A stretch of 64,000 nucleotides of DNA from NCBI RefSeq assembly GCF_001544875.2, contig NZ_FCOA02000003.1, positions 310,001 to 374,000 on the forward strand. The letters run 5' to 3'. This document shows positions 38,017-47,890 of the stretch, piece after piece. Each line of letters begins with the position of its first letter. The stretch's first letter is position 1. The position numbers and the translations under genes were made by a program. Source of the stretch: Caballeronia hypogeia. Its GTDB lineage: Bacteria; Pseudomonadota; Gammaproteobacteria; Burkholderiales; Burkholderiaceae. Under the pieces are notes generated by a model. That model made no database searches and was not told the origin of the DNA. It saw nothing but the letters and a program-made list of their open reading frames with translations.

Positions 38017-39135
38017 ATGGCAAGCCTTTCCATCCGTGACGTGTACAAGACCTACCCGAACGGGGTGCCGGTACTCAAGGGCGTCAACATCGACATCGAG
38101 GACGGTCAGTTCCTGATCCTCGTCGGCGGCTCGGGCTGCGGCAAATCGACCTTGCTGAACATGATCGCCGGTCTCGAAGACGTGACCCAGGGCGACATCA
38201 TGATCGACGGCAAGACGGTGAACAACCTGTCGCCGAAGGACCGCGATATCGCGATGGTGTTCCAGTCCTACGCGCTCTACCCTTCCATGAGCGTGCGCGA
38301 CAACATCTCGTTCGGCCTCAACATCCGCAAGGTGCCGAAGGACGAGCAGAAAAAGATCGTCGATCGTGTTTCCGAGACTTTGCAGATCGGTCATCTGCTG
38401 GATCGGAAGCCCGGGCAGCTGTCGGGCGGTCAGCGTCAGCGCGTGGCGATGGGCCGCGCTCTAGCTCGCGATCCCGTGATGTTCCTGTTCGATGAGCCTT
38501 TGTCGAACCTCGACGCGAAGCTTCGCATCGAAATGCGTTCGGAAATCAAGCTGCTGCATCAGCGCCTCGGCACGACGATCGTGTACGTGACGCACGATCA
38601 GATCGAGGCGATGACGCTCGGCGACCGCATCGCGGTGATGAAGGACGGCATCGTGCAGCAGTTCGGCGCACCGCAGGAAATTTACGATTCGCCGTCGAAC
38701 CTGTTCGTCGCGGGCTTCATCGGCGCGCCGCCGATGAACTTCATCACCGGCAAGCTGGTGGATTCGGGTTCGGGCGTCGGTCTGCAGCTCGATACGGGCG
38801 TGTCGCAGAAGGTGCTGAACCTGCCCTTCGATGCGGCGCGTCTGCGCGGCAAGGTCGGTCAGGACGTGATTCTCGGGCTGCGTCCGGAACGCATCACCGA
38901 TTCGCGCAGCGCGCACGACGTGTCGGACACGAGCCTGCAGCCGATCGAAGTCCGCGTCGACGTGATCGAGCCGACGGGCCCGGACACGCTCGTGTTCGCG
39001 CATGTGAACGGCAAGCGGATCGTGTCGCGCGTGCATCCGGCGTCGAATCCGCAGCCGCTTTCCAACATGACGCTGCTGTTCGACGTATCGAAGGCGGTGT
39101 TGTTCGATCCGCAAACGGAAGAGCGGTTGGCCTGA
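38017..39135 (+). CDS. gtsD: Glucose ABC transporter ATPase
   Basis: The 372-residue ATPase is of the MalK/UgpC family. It has Walker A GGSGCGKST, Q-loop VFQSYALYPSM, signature LSGGQRQR, Walker B FLFDEPLSNLD and the switch His in YVTHDQIEAM. The C-terminal third is a TOBE/MalK regulatory domain (about 240-365). The gene closes the gtsABCD operon and is followed by a terminator. AGAGGA precedes its ATG. Confidence 0.94.
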   Translation: MASLSIRDVYKTYPNGVPVLKGVNIDIEDGQFLILVGGSGCGKSTLLNMIAGLEDVTQGDIMIDGKTVNNLSPKDRDIAMVFQSYALYPSMSVRDNISFGLNIRKVPKDEQKKIVDRVSETLQIGHLLDRKPGQLSGGQRQRVAMGRALARDPVMFLFDEPLSNLDAKLRIEMRSEIKLLHQRLGTTIVYVTHDQIEAMTLGDRIAVMKDGIVQQFGAPQEIYDSPSNLFVAGFIGAPPMNFITGKLVDSGSGVGLQLDTGVSQKVLNLPFDAARLRGKVGQDVILGLRPERITDSRSAHDVSDTSLQPIEVRVDVIEPTGPDTLVFAHVNGKRIVSRVHPASNPQPLSNMTLLFDVSKAVLFDPQTEERLA

Positions 39136-39170
39136 AGTCACGGGTTGGTCGCAGTCGGGCTGAGTGAATG

Positions 39171-39195
39171 CGCCACGGTTCGCCGTGGCGTTTTT
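39171..39195 (+). terminator. Terminator after gtsABCD
   Basis: The stem cgccacgg / ccgtggcg with a TTCG tetraloop is followed by five T residues. Confidence 0.92.
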
Positions 39196-39251
39196 CATGA
39201 CAGGGCGTTACAGGCACAATCGACCTTTTGCATTTCGACTCCCTGCGCCGC

Positions 39252-41366
39252 ATGACTTTTCTCGACCAGCATCCCGACCTCGCCTGGCCCGCCGCCGATG
39301 GCGCCGATCCCTTCATCGGACTCGAAGCGCTCGACGACGCCCGCGCACAAGCCTGGGTCGATGCCCAGAACCGCCGCACCGAAGCCGCATTCGGCGACAC
39401 CGCCGACGCGCGTGCGCTCGCGGAACGGCTCGAAACCGCTTACACGTCGAAGGACCGCATCGTCACCTGCTCGCGGTACGGCGACTGGGCCTACAACACC
39501 TGGCAGGATGACGCGCATCCGCTCGGCATCGTGCGCCGCACGCCGTGGAGCGCGTGGCTTGCCGGCGCGGCCGTCTGGGAGACCATCCTCGATGTCGACG
39601 CGCTCGACCTGAACGCCGACAGCCGCGACGACACGCGCTGGGCGCTCGCCGACTTCGACATGCGCTATCCGGACTACGAACGCGCGCTCGTGAGCCTGTC
39701 GCCCGGCGGCTCGGACGCGTGCATCGTGCGCGAGTTCGATATCGCATCGAAAAGCTTTGTCGCAGATGGCTTCGTGCTGGCCGATGTCGGCAAGCACGAC
39801 ATCTCGTGGATCGACCGCGACACGGTCTATGTCGGCTGGGACGACAGCAAGACCAATCCGCACCCCGCTCTCACGACCTCCGGCTTTCCGCGCCAGGCGC
39901 GCCGCTGGCAGCGCGGCACGCCGCTCGCCGATGCGCCCGTCGTGTTCGAGGGTGCGCGGCGCGACGTATCGGCCGGTGTCGACTACGATCCGATCGAGAA
40001 ACTGCATCTCGCCTCGCGCGCGGTGAGCTTCTACGACACGCTCAATTACTGGCTCGACGAGACATCGAACGAATGGCGCCAGTACGATTTGCCGACGCAC
40101 GCCGAAATCGAGCACTGGAACGGCTGGCTTTTCGTCACGCCCCGCAAGCACTGGAACGCGGGCGGACGCCGCCATGCGCCTGGCGCGCTGATCGTCATCC
40201 GCCGCGATGCGTTTCTCGCCGGTTTGCGCCATTTCACCACGCTGTTCACGCCGACGGAGCGTCTGGTGCTCGCGGGCATCGACTTCACGAAGCACTGGCT
40301 GATCGTCTCTCAGATGGACGACGGCACGCCGCGCGTCGGCCTGCTGCGCCCGCCCGTGCAGTACGACGCGGCGTGGGAATCGCGCGAATTCGCGCTGCCC
40401 GACGCGAGCCAGTCCTGGGTCGATTCGATCGACGGCGAACGCGACGACACCGTGCTCGTTCACGTCGAGCATTTTCTGACGCCGCCGTCGCTCTATCACG
40501 CGGATCTCGCGAACGACGCGCCGTGGCAGCTGCTTGCGCGCCTGCCCGCGCAATTCGACGCGACGGGTCTCGCCGCCGTGCGCCGCCACGCGATCGCGCC
40601 GGACGGCGAGCGCGTTCCGTATTGGCTGATCGGCCGAGACATCGAGACGAGCACGCACGCGCGCCCATGCCTGCTCTATGGCTACGGCGGATTCGAAGTG
40701 GCGCTGGACCCCGGCTATGACGCGACCACCGGCATCGCGTGGCTCGAGCGCGGCGGGCTGTACGCGGTCGCGAACATCCGCGGCGGCGGGGAGTTCGGAC
40801 CGGCATGGCATCAGGCCGCGCTGCGCGAGAAGCGCCAGATCTCATTTGACGATTTCATCGCGGTCGCGCAGGCGCTTATCGACACCGGCGTGACCACGCC
40901 CCGGCAACTCGCGATTCGCGGCGGCAGCAATGGCGGCCTGCTGACCGGTGTGTGCATGGTGCAGCGGCCGGCGTTGTTCGGCGCGGTGCTCTCCGAGGTG
41001 CCGTTGCTGGACATGGCGCGCTTTCACCTGCTGCTGCAAGGCGCATCGTGGATCGACGAATACGGCGACCCCGACGACACCGACGATCTGCGTCACCTCA
41101 TGGCCTACTCTCCCTATCAGAACGTGAAGGCGCAGGTCGAATATCCGCCGGCGCTGTTCACGTCGTCGACGAGCGATGACCGCGTGCATCCCGCGCACGC
41201 GCGCAAGATGGCCGCGAAGATGCAGGCGCAGGGACATCAAAACGTGTGGTATCAGGAAACCGGCGACGGCGGTCACGGCGCGGGTGTCGAGCCTGAAGCG
41301 ATCGCGCAGGCGGAAGCGGCGGCGTTCACGTTCCTCGTCGCCAGCATTGGTCCGCTCGTGAGTTGA
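39252..41366 (+). CDS. Prolyl oligopeptidase family serine peptidase (S9)
   Basis: The 704-residue enzyme has an N-terminal beta-propeller (about 70-420) and a C-terminal alpha/beta-hydrolase domain. The nucleophile elbow is GGSNGGLL, the catalytic Asp is expected in SSTSDDRVHP, and the His is in GDGGHGAG. The GYGGFEVALDPGY stretch is typical of prolyl endopeptidase-like and protease II-like members. No signal peptide is present, so it is cytosolic and should cut short peptides. The start is uncertain: the ATG at 39252 or one eight codons upstream, neither with a ribosome-binding site. Confidence 0.88.
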   Translation: MTFLDQHPDLAWPAADGADPFIGLEALDDARAQAWVDAQNRRTEAAFGDTADARALAERLETAYTSKDRIVTCSRYGDWAYNTWQDDAHPLGIVRRTPWSAWLAGAAVWETILDVDALDLNADSRDDTRWALADFDMRYPDYERALVSLSPGGSDACIVREFDIASKSFVADGFVLADVGKHDISWIDRDTVYVGWDDSKTNPHPALTTSGFPRQARRWQRGTPLADAPVVFEGARRDVSAGVDYDPIEKLHLASRAVSFYDTLNYWLDETSNEWRQYDLPTHAEIEHWNGWLFVTPRKHWNAGGRRHAPGALIVIRRDAFLAGLRHFTTLFTPTERLVLAGIDFTKHWLIVSQMDDGTPRVGLLRPPVQYDAAWESREFALPDASQSWVDSIDGERDDTVLVHVEHFLTPPSLYHADLANDAPWQLLARLPAQFDATGLAAVRRHAIAPDGERVPYWLIGRDIETSTHARPCLLYGYGGFEVALDPGYDATTGIAWLERGGLYAVANIRGGGEFGPAWHQAALREKRQISFDDFIAVAQALIDTGVTTPRQLAIRGGSNGGLLTGVCMVQRPALFGAVLSEVPLLDMARFHLLLQGASWIDEYGDPDDTDDLRHLMAYSPYQNVKAQVEYPPALFTSSTSDDRVHPAHARKMAAKMQAQGHQNVWYQETGDGGHGAGVEPEAIAQAEAAAFTFLVASIGPLVS

Positions 41367-41406
41367 GCGCACCCGGACCCGGAAGCGCTGCTTTCTGAAT
41401 CGCCCG

Positions 41407-41437
41407 ACGGCCCGCCCACTGCGGGCCGTTCTTTTTT
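41407..41437 (+). terminator. Terminator after the S9 peptidase
   Basis: The stem acggcccgc / gcgggccgt is followed by a run of T residues interrupted by one C. Confidence 0.9.
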
Positions 41438-41831
41438 CGTGCCTGGAAACTGAAGCGGATCTCAAGTCTTCGATTTGATTTGCCTCTTAATATCCGTGCG
41501 CATTATTAATTCACGGAGCATCTAGATAATCCACTCCTTAATTGATTATAGACGCACGGAATATTCATCGATATCGATCCCAAATATGCCTTTATATCGA
41601 CTTACTCGCCGAAGAAGCCCAACCCCGCATAAAACCGCACGCCACCCGCCAGAAGCCTGCCTGGCGGACCGCCCACAAAACAACATTACGGCCAAACCAA
41701 TACCCAACAGGCAACGACTTTAACGGCTAGACAGCAATATTTCATTATTTCAATTTCGGAGATTCCTTATTCTGAGAAACAGGAATGAAACTGCACCATA
41801 GAGCCTCCTTCGAGAAGCTTTAACTAAAAAA
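41438..41831. other. AT-rich leader of the trimeric autotransporter
   Basis: These 390 bases are markedly AT-rich against the surrounding genome and contain no gene. An imperfect inverted repeat (tatccgtgcg at 41491-41500, cgcacggaata at 41553-41563) flanks about 50 AT-rich bases and could be a regulator site. No strong ribosome-binding site precedes the following ATG. Confidence 0.5.
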
Positions 41832-44384
41832 ATGAATAAATCCTTTCGCGTCATCTTTAACGAAAGCACAGGCACTTTCGTTGTCGCTCCCGAAACTGCT
41901 GCTGCCACCGGCCGAACCTCGCGTCACGTCCGGACAATCCGTCCGTTCGAAACTGCCGTGGCAGCGCTCGTTGCCGGTCTGATCGGCGTGCCAGTTCAGG
42001 CACAGGTTTCCATCAACGGCATGTCCGGCTCCGCCACCAACGCCAATTCCGGCACCAGCTACAACCAATTCCTCTACCGCGACAGCATCTATTACCCTGG
42101 CTCGACGTGGAACTCCGCCACGTCGCTGGGCTTCTCGACGGTCATCGGCGACTTTGCGCGCACGGCGTCGAACACAACTGACGACGCTATCTTCGGTCGC
42201 GATGGCAGTGCCCTCAACGGACGTGGCGGCGAGACTGCTCTCGGTTCCATGTCGCTCGCGAGCGGCGAAACCGCCACCGCGCTCGGCACTTGGGCTCAGG
42301 CCACGCGCGCGTTCTCGCTGGCAGTCGGCGGCAATGCCACGGCATCGGGCATCGGCGCGATGGCGCTCGGCCGTGAGGCGCTCGCGTCAGGACACTACAG
42401 CATCGGAGAAGGCTTTCTCGCCACGGCCACGGGCGTCGGCTCCATTGGCGTGGGCGCGTCGGCGAACGCGAGCGGCGCGCGCTCGATCGCCATCGGCACA
42501 TCGGGCCAACTGACAACCGGTGACACGGCGGCCGATGCAAGCTTCCGCGGAACCTCCTCGGCGCGCGCTTCGGGCGCGGATTCCGTGAGTATCGGAACCA
42601 ATGCGGCGGCGACGGCCGACAACAGCGTCTCGCTCGGCAAGGGCGCGATCGCAAGCGCCATGAACTCCGCCGCCCTGGGTGCGGGATCGACGACCACGGC
42701 AAATCTGACCGCGAGTGGTTACAACCCGGGTTCGGGCGTGCTGTCGGGCATCGCGTCGACGGCGAGCGGCGAGATCTCGATCGGCTCCCCTGCCAACGAG
42801 CGCCGTCTGACCAACGTCGCGGCAGGCGCGGCGGCAACGGACGCCGTGAATGTGAGCCAGTTGCAGTCGCAAAACGCCAAAGTCGACAAAACGGGCGCCG
42901 ATATCGCCGCCACGCTCGGGGGCGGCACGACTTACGATCCGGCGACCGGAACCATCTCCGGAACGCGATATACGGTCGCGGGCGGCGCACAGTCGAACGT
43001 CGGCGAGGCGCTCCGCGCACTCGACAGCGCCACGGTGCAGTTCAATGGGCTCGGCGGCGCGGCGAACGTCAAAGGACAAAAGATCGTGAATGTCAGCGGG
43101 GGAACGATCTCCGCCAGCAGCACGGACGGCGTGAATGGCTCGCAACTCTACGGCGTGAGCTACTCCGTGGCGAGCGCGCTCGGCGGCGGTTCGGCCGTGA
43201 ATCCGGATGGTTCCATTTCCCAACCGAATTACACGGTGGGCGGCAAGGCATTCCGCAACGTCGGTGACGCGCTCAGCGACATCGACACGCGCACAGCGGG
43301 CAACACCACTGACATCAACGATATCAATAACATCCTGAACAACATCACGAAGGGTGGAACCGGCATCAAATATTTCCACGCCAACTCGACCCTGGCCGAT
43401 TCCCAGGCAAGCGGAGCCGATGCGGTGGCGATCGGCGGCAACGCCCGGGCTGGCGCGGTGAACTCGGTCGCGCTGGGCTCGAACTCAATCGCCGATCGCG
43501 TCAATACCGTGTCCGTGGGTGCTGCGGGCGCAGAGCGGCAGATCACGAACGTCGCGGCCGGCACCGCGGACACAGACGCGGTCAATGTCGCACAACTGAG
43601 GGCGTCCGGCCTCGTCGGCCCGGATGGCAAGACCAATGCCGCAGTCACGTACGACCGCAATGGCGACGGCTCGACCAACTACGGCAGCATTTCGCTCGGC
43701 AACGGCGCAGCCGGCGGCACGGTCATCCACAATGTTGCAGCCGGCGTAGCGAACACGGATGCCGCCAACGTCGGTCAGGTCAACGCGATGTTCGAGCAGG
43801 TCAGGAACGCCGCCGCGACAGGCAACCCCATGTTCGCGGCGGACGGGAACCGCGATACCGAAGCGGCGCTCGCGAGCGGCGCGCGTTCGACGGCAATGGG
43901 CGCGAATGCGGTCGCGGCTGCAAGCAACGCCGTCGCGATCGGAGCGGATTCGGTTGCGAGCCGCAATAACACGGTGTCCGTGGGCTCCGCCAGCAATGCG
44001 CGCCAGATTACCAACGTCGCGGCCGGAACCCAGGGCACGGATGCAGTGAACCTGGATCAACTGAACGCATCGATGACCAAGTCGGCCAGCCAGGCTCAGA
44101 ACTACACCGACCAGCGTTTCAACACCCTGCAAAACAACATCAACGACGTCGCGAAGAACTCGTATGCCGGTATCGCGGCGGCCATGGCCATGCCGAACCT
44201 CACGCCTGCCACGCCGGGCAAGACGATCGTTGCAGCGGGCGCGGCCGCATACAAGAACGGTTCCGCGGTCGCCGCTGGCGCAACCTATCGATCAGCGAGC
44301 GGAAGGTGGTTGACGAACGGCGCTGTATCCGTCACCAACACAGGGGACGCCGGCGTGCGTGCTCAGGTGGGCTACGAGTTCTGA
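41832..44384 (+). CDS. Trimeric autotransporter adhesin (YadA-like)
   Basis: The 850-residue surface adhesin has an extended signal peptide region (MNKSFRVIFNESTGTFVVAPE, then a hydrophobic core to about residue 57). A head follows, of many 14-residue YadA-type repeats of the AxGxxAxAxGxxSxAxG kind (about 100-290). Neck/connector motifs appear three times (RLTNVAAG...DAVNVSQL, RQITNVAAG...DAVNVAQL, RQITNVAAG...DAVNLDQL). The chain ends in a coiled stalk and a four-strand YadA anchor terminating in Phe (VRAQVGYEF). It should trimerise in the outer membrane and mediate adhesion. The ATG lacks a good ribosome-binding site and lies after an AT-rich leader, possible signs of transfer. Confidence 0.93.
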   Translation: MNKSFRVIFNESTGTFVVAPETAAATGRTSRHVRTIRPFETAVAALVAGLIGVPVQAQVSINGMSGSATNANSGTSYNQFLYRDSIYYPGSTWNSATSLGFSTVIGDFARTASNTTDDAIFGRDGSALNGRGGETALGSMSLASGETATALGTWAQATRAFSLAVGGNATASGIGAMALGREALASGHYSIGEGFLATATGVGSIGVGASANASGARSIAIGTSGQLTTGDTAADASFRGTSSARASGADSVSIGTNAAATADNSVSLGKGAIASAMNSAALGAGSTTTANLTASGYNPGSGVLSGIASTASGEISIGSPANERRLTNVAAGAAATDAVNVSQLQSQNAKVDKTGADIAATLGGGTTYDPATGTISGTRYTVAGGAQSNVGEALRALDSATVQFNGLGGAANVKGQKIVNVSGGTISASSTDGVNGSQLYGVSYSVASALGGGSAVNPDGSISQPNYTVGGKAFRNVGDALSDIDTRTAGNTTDINDINNILNNITKGGTGIKYFHANSTLADSQASGADAVAIGGNARAGAVNSVALGSNSIADRVNTVSVGAAGAERQITNVAAGTADTDAVNVAQLRASGLVGPDGKTNAAVTYDRNGDGSTNYGSISLGNGAAGGTVIHNVAAGVANTDAANVGQVNAMFEQVRNAAATGNPMFAADGNRDTEAALASGARSTAMGANAVAAASNAVAIGADSVASRNNTVSVGSASNARQITNVAAGTQGTDAVNLDQLNASMTKSASQAQNYTDQRFNTLQNNINDVAKNSYAGIAAAMAMPNLTPATPGKTIVAAGAAAYKNGSAVAAGATYRSASGRWLTNGAVSVTNTGDAGVRAQVGYEF

Positions 44385-44394
44385 CCATCGAGCC

Positions 44395-44424
44395 GGGGGA
44401 AGCACGAGCAGTCCGTGCTCCCCT
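44395..44424 (+). terminator. Possible hairpin terminator after the adhesin
   Basis: The stem gggga-agcacg / cgtgct-cccc with one bulge follows the stop codon. There is no T tract, so termination is uncertain. Confidence 0.35.
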
Positions 44425-44582
44425 CGCCTCCATTCGTTGCCTCTGTGGTCCGCCGTGACATTTCTTCACGGACGATCGAGCCGTTCGCGCAACCGCGATA
44501 CGCGCGTTTTGGGAACGGTCTGATCGCTCAGGCAAATCGGATTGAGCAGGATTGCCCGCCGAGCAATACGCGACGCCCGACC

Positions 44583-45869
44583 ATGCTCAATTCGATTCTG
44601 CCAACCATCCTATTCTTCGACCACGCAACCTATGCACGCGCGTGCCACCAGGCGCTCTGCGGCGCCTCGCCCAACGAGTTCACCGCACTCGGGCTGATCG
44701 CGGCGATCGGCTGCATCGGCGCGTATTTCATCCTGCACTGGCTACGCAAACGCCTCTGGGCGGATTGGCGGCGAGTCTACGTCGTATGTCTTTATTTCGT
44801 GCCGCCGCTCTGCGTGCTACTTCTGTTCGCGCTGTCAGTGGCGATTCTGGGCGAGTGGCCAAGCACTGCGCTGTTGTCGATCGTCTCGCTCGGCACGAGC
44901 CTTCTGTTCACCATGCAGATTCCTGCGGTCGCCCTCGAACTCGTCTTTCGTCCAGTACGGCCGCTGCGCCTGTCGCTGCGCTGCCTGACCGTGCTTCTCG
45001 CGGCGAGCGGGTTCTTCGCGCTTTCACAGCCCGAACGCGACATCAATGAGGTCGTGGCAGCCGCACGCGCGCTCGACATCGACATCGGCTTCTTCAGGCT
45101 CAATCTGGCCTCGCTGGCGGAGGGGGTGGCGACGGGCGTGGTCGTCGTGGTGATTGCGCACGGCACGGTCAACTGGCTCGGCGCCAGGCTGCGCAGCAGC
45201 ATGCACCTGCCACCGAACTTCTCGTTGGCGATCCGCCGCATTCTCGACATCACCGTCTGGACGATCGCCGCCACCATCGTGCTGCAACGCGCGGGCATCG
45301 ACGTGAAGGCAATCGCGACCTTCGTGGGCGCGCTGGGCATTGGCCTCGGGCTCGGCCTGCAGCGGCTCGCCGCTAGCTACGTGAGCGGTCTGATCGTGTT
45401 GTTCGAACAGTCGGTGCGCGTGGGGGACGTCATTTCGGCGGGCGGCATCAAAGGCCGCGTCACGCAGATGACCGTGCGCTACACGACGCTGATGGGCGCT
45501 GACGGCGTCGAAGCGCTCGTGCCGAACGACGCGCTGACCCTCAACACCGTGCTGAACCAGTCATGGTCCGATGACAACCTGCGGCTCTCGAGCTCCGTGC
45601 ATATCGATATCGCCAGCGACGTCGCAATGGCGAAGCAGATCGTCGTCGGCGTCCTGCGAGAACAGGCGCGCGTGCTCGCCGAGCCGCAGCCGGCTGTCTA
45701 TGTTGCCGATATCGCGGACGGGCGAATCCGGCTCGAAGCGCAGTTCTGGGTCGCCGATCCGGCCAACGGCCAGCTCAATCTGATCTCGGACATCAACGAA
45801 GTCGTGCTGCGGTCATTCGGCGAGCATCGCATCCGGCTCGCCCCGCCGCTGCCCAGGCTTGCAACTTGA
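44583..45869 (+). CDS. MscS-family mechanosensitive ion channel
   Basis: The 428-residue inner-membrane protein has about five hydrophobic segments in its first 250 residues. The MscS core follows: pore helix ATFVGALGIGLGLGLQRLAASYVSGLIVL, then the beta domain with FEQSVRVGDVI and a C-terminal cytosolic part. It should open under membrane tension to release solutes. Its N-terminal extension is longer than in E. coli MscS. The start at MLNSILPT is chosen because the first hydrophobic region follows; no clear ribosome-binding site is seen. It converges on the efflux gene, 10 bases apart. Confidence 0.85.
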   Translation: MLNSILPTILFFDHATYARACHQALCGASPNEFTALGLIAAIGCIGAYFILHWLRKRLWADWRRVYVVCLYFVPPLCVLLLFALSVAILGEWPSTALLSIVSLGTSLLFTMQIPAVALELVFRPVRPLRLSLRCLTVLLAASGFFALSQPERDINEVVAAARALDIDIGFFRLNLASLAEGVATGVVVVVIAHGTVNWLGARLRSSMHLPPNFSLAIRRILDITVWTIAATIVLQRAGIDVKAIATFVGALGIGLGLGLQRLAASYVSGLIVLFEQSVRVGDVISAGGIKGRVTQMTVRYTTLMGADGVEALVPNDALTLNTVLNQSWSDDNLRLSSSVHIDIASDVAMAKQIVVGVLREQARVLAEPQPAVYVADIADGRIRLEAQFWVADPANGQLNLISDINEVVLRSFGEHRIRLAPPLPRLAT

Positions 45870-45879
45870 CGCGGCGCGC

Positions 45880-47091
45880 TCACACCTTCACCGGCGCAGC
45901 ATGCGAGCGCAACACCAGCGTGCGCCCGCCGAAGGTCAGCACGCCGGACACGCCGATCACGACGCCCATGCCGTGCGGCGAGACATCGTGGAACAACCCG
46001 ACCGCGAGGCTCGCGACCGCGCCGAGCGCGAGCTGCATCGCGCCGAACACCGCGGCGGCGGCGCCGGCGTTGCGCGGATAGCGGTGCATCAGTTCGGTCG
46101 TGCAGTTGGCGGACAGCAGGCCGACCACGCCGACCACGAAAAACAGCGAAAAGACGATCGACCAGAGTCCGCCCAGCCCCGTCAGCGACACGAACGCGAC
46201 GACCAGCGCCGCGACGACGCTCACGAACGACGCCGCCGATATCATCTTCATCGCGCCGAGCCGCCCCACCAGTTTCGTGTTCAGCACATTCCCCGCGATG
46301 ATGCCGACGATATTCAGGCCGAACAGCAACCCGTAGTGCTGCGGCTTCACGTGAAAGTAGTCGATATAGACGAACGGCGTCGCGGTGATATACGCGAACA
46401 TCGACGCGAAGGCCATGCCGCCGCACATCATGTGGCCCCAGGTGACCGGATCGGTCAGCAGATGACCGTACGCCGCGAACGACTTGCCCACCGCCGCGCT
46501 CGCGCGCTTTTCCTTGGGCCAGGTCTCGGGCACGCGCAGGAACGCGGTCACCGCGCACGTCAGGCCGAACAGCGTCAGCGCGACGAACACCACACGCCAG
46601 CCACCCAGCAGCAGCAATTGCCCGCCAATGAGCGGCGCGAGCAAGGGCCCGATGGACGTGACGATGGAGAGCATCGAGAGCACGCGGGCGGCGTCGGTCG
46701 GCTCATGGGCGTCGCGGGCGATGGCGCGCGCGAGCACCGAGGCCGCACCCGCGCCGAGCGCCTGCAGAAAGCGGATCAGGATGAGCGCATCGATCGAGAA
46801 CGCGATCGCGCAGCCGATGCTCGCAAGCGCGTACAACGCGATGCCGCCGAGCAGCACGGGGCGTCGGCCGTAGGCGTCGGAGAGCGGTCCGTACAGCAGC
46901 ATGCCGAACGAAAAGCCGAACATGAAGCTCGTCAGCGTGCTTTGCGCTGCGGCCGGGCTCGTGCCGAAGGAAGCGGCGAGCGACGGCAGGCTCGGCAGAT
47001 ACATGTCGATCGACAGCGGGCCGCAGGCGGCGAGCGCGCCGAGCAACAGGATCAGCCGGCCATCGGGCCGGCGCCGGGTGGTGTCGGGCAT
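45880..47091 (-). CDS. Bcr/CflA family multidrug efflux MFS transporter
   Basis: The 403-residue inner-membrane drug/proton antiporter has twelve hydrophobic segments. Bcr/CflA marks are SIDMYLPSLP near the N-terminus, GPLSDAYGRRPVLL (MFS motif A) and the LALIRFLQALGAG-type helix 4 (here ILIRFLQALGAGAASVLARAIARD). Such pumps export bicyclomycin, chloramphenicol or similar compounds; the substrate here is unknown. The start at MPDTTRRR precedes the first helix directly; upstream in-frame residues are not membrane-like. It is divergent from the EVE-like gene. Confidence 0.9.
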   Translation of the reverse strand: MPDTTRRRPDGRLILLLGALAACGPLSIDMYLPSLPSLAASFGTSPAAAQSTLTSFMFGFSFGMLLYGPLSDAYGRRPVLLGGIALYALASIGCAIAFSIDALILIRFLQALGAGAASVLARAIARDAHEPTDAARVLSMLSIVTSIGPLLAPLIGGQLLLLGGWRVVFVALTLFGLTCAVTAFLRVPETWPKEKRASAAVGKSFAAYGHLLTDPVTWGHMMCGGMAFASMFAYITATPFVYIDYFHVKPQHYGLLFGLNIVGIIAGNVLNTKLVGRLGAMKMISAASFVSVVAALVVAFVSLTGLGGLWSIVFSLFFVVGVVGLLSANCTTELMHRYPRNAGAAAAVFGAMQLALGAVASLAVGLFHDVSPHGMGVVIGVSGVLTFGGRTLVLRSHAAPVKV

Positions 47092-47253
47092 GGGGTTCGC
47101 AAGACGGGATGGATGAAGGGCGACGCGGCGCTCAGGCCACGTAAGCGAGCGCTTATTGTACGTGACGGTGCGCGACGCATCGTCGGGATCCGGCCCTCTG
47201 CAGCGCGTTACGCTAAGCTCTTCCGCACTTTCGCCTTCCGTCCGATCGATCCG

Positions 47254-47736
47254 ATGACCGCCTTTCTGCTGATCTGGAGCCCCAAAAAATGGCCCTGGCC
47301 CGAGTTGCCGGACCTCGCGCGGCGCGTGGCCGACGGTGTCGCCGTCGCCGATGTCTGGGGCTGCGGGACGGCGCGCGGGCTGATGCCGGGCGATCGCGTG
47401 TTCGTGCATCGCGTGTCCCAGGAGCCGAAGGGCGTGTTCGCGTCGGGCTGGGTGACGCGCGCGCCGTACGAGGTGCCCGATACGGGCAGCAAACGCGGCT
47501 ATCGGCTGTGCATCGACTTCGCGTACGACTGGCTCGTCGACGCCCACGAGAAAGTCGTCGTCACGCGCGACGAGCTGCGCGCACATCCGTTCTCGGTGCA
47601 GACCTGGGACGCGCAGATGTCGGGCACGCTCATCAAGCCGATGGCCGAAGGCGCGCTCGAAAAACTGTGGACGGAACGCACGGGCCGGCGCTCACGGTCC
47701 CCCTCGGCATCCGCGGCGCCTCCACCATCGGCCTAG
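47254..47736 (+). CDS. EVE/PUA-like domain protein
   Basis: This 160-residue soluble protein begins [21 protein letters not shown] and contains [20 protein letters not shown] and [17 protein letters not shown]. The pattern of Trp, Gly-Asp-Arg and Gly-x-x-Ala-Ser-Gly resembles EVE/PUA-superfamily modules that read modified bases in RNA or DNA, often linked to restriction or HNH proteins. Here the domain stands alone and has a Ser/Pro-rich tail. The function is inferred from this resemblance only. No restriction gene is near. It is divergent from the efflux gene and upstream of hemL. Confidence 0.65.
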   Translation: MTAFLLIWSPKKWPWPELPDLARRVADGVAVADVWGCGTARGLMPGDRVFVHRVSQEPKGVFASGWVTRAPYEVPDTGSKRGYRLCIDFAYDWLVDAHEKVVVTRDELRAHPFSVQTWDAQMSGTLIKPMAEGALEKLWTERTGRRSRSPSASAAPPPSA

Positions 47737-47890
47737 GTCCGACGCGGCCCCTTCGCATCGACTCCGGTACAATTTCAGCCATGTTTTGTCGCGTCGGAGC
47801 GCGCGTCTTGCGCGCCGCGCCGCCGCGTTTCGGGCGACGCGCCCGTCCCTCGCGTTTCCCGCATCCACTTATCAGCGCAGGCCTTCATCC

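Noticed and set aside
42395..44132. Several antisense frames inside the trimeric adhesin
   Set aside because: They follow the repeat structure of the adhesin in another frame and have no initiation signals.
45859..47253. Upstream extension of the EVE-like gene through the efflux gene
   Set aside because: The extension is antisense to a clear MFS transporter; EVE-like similarity begins only at the ATG at 47254.
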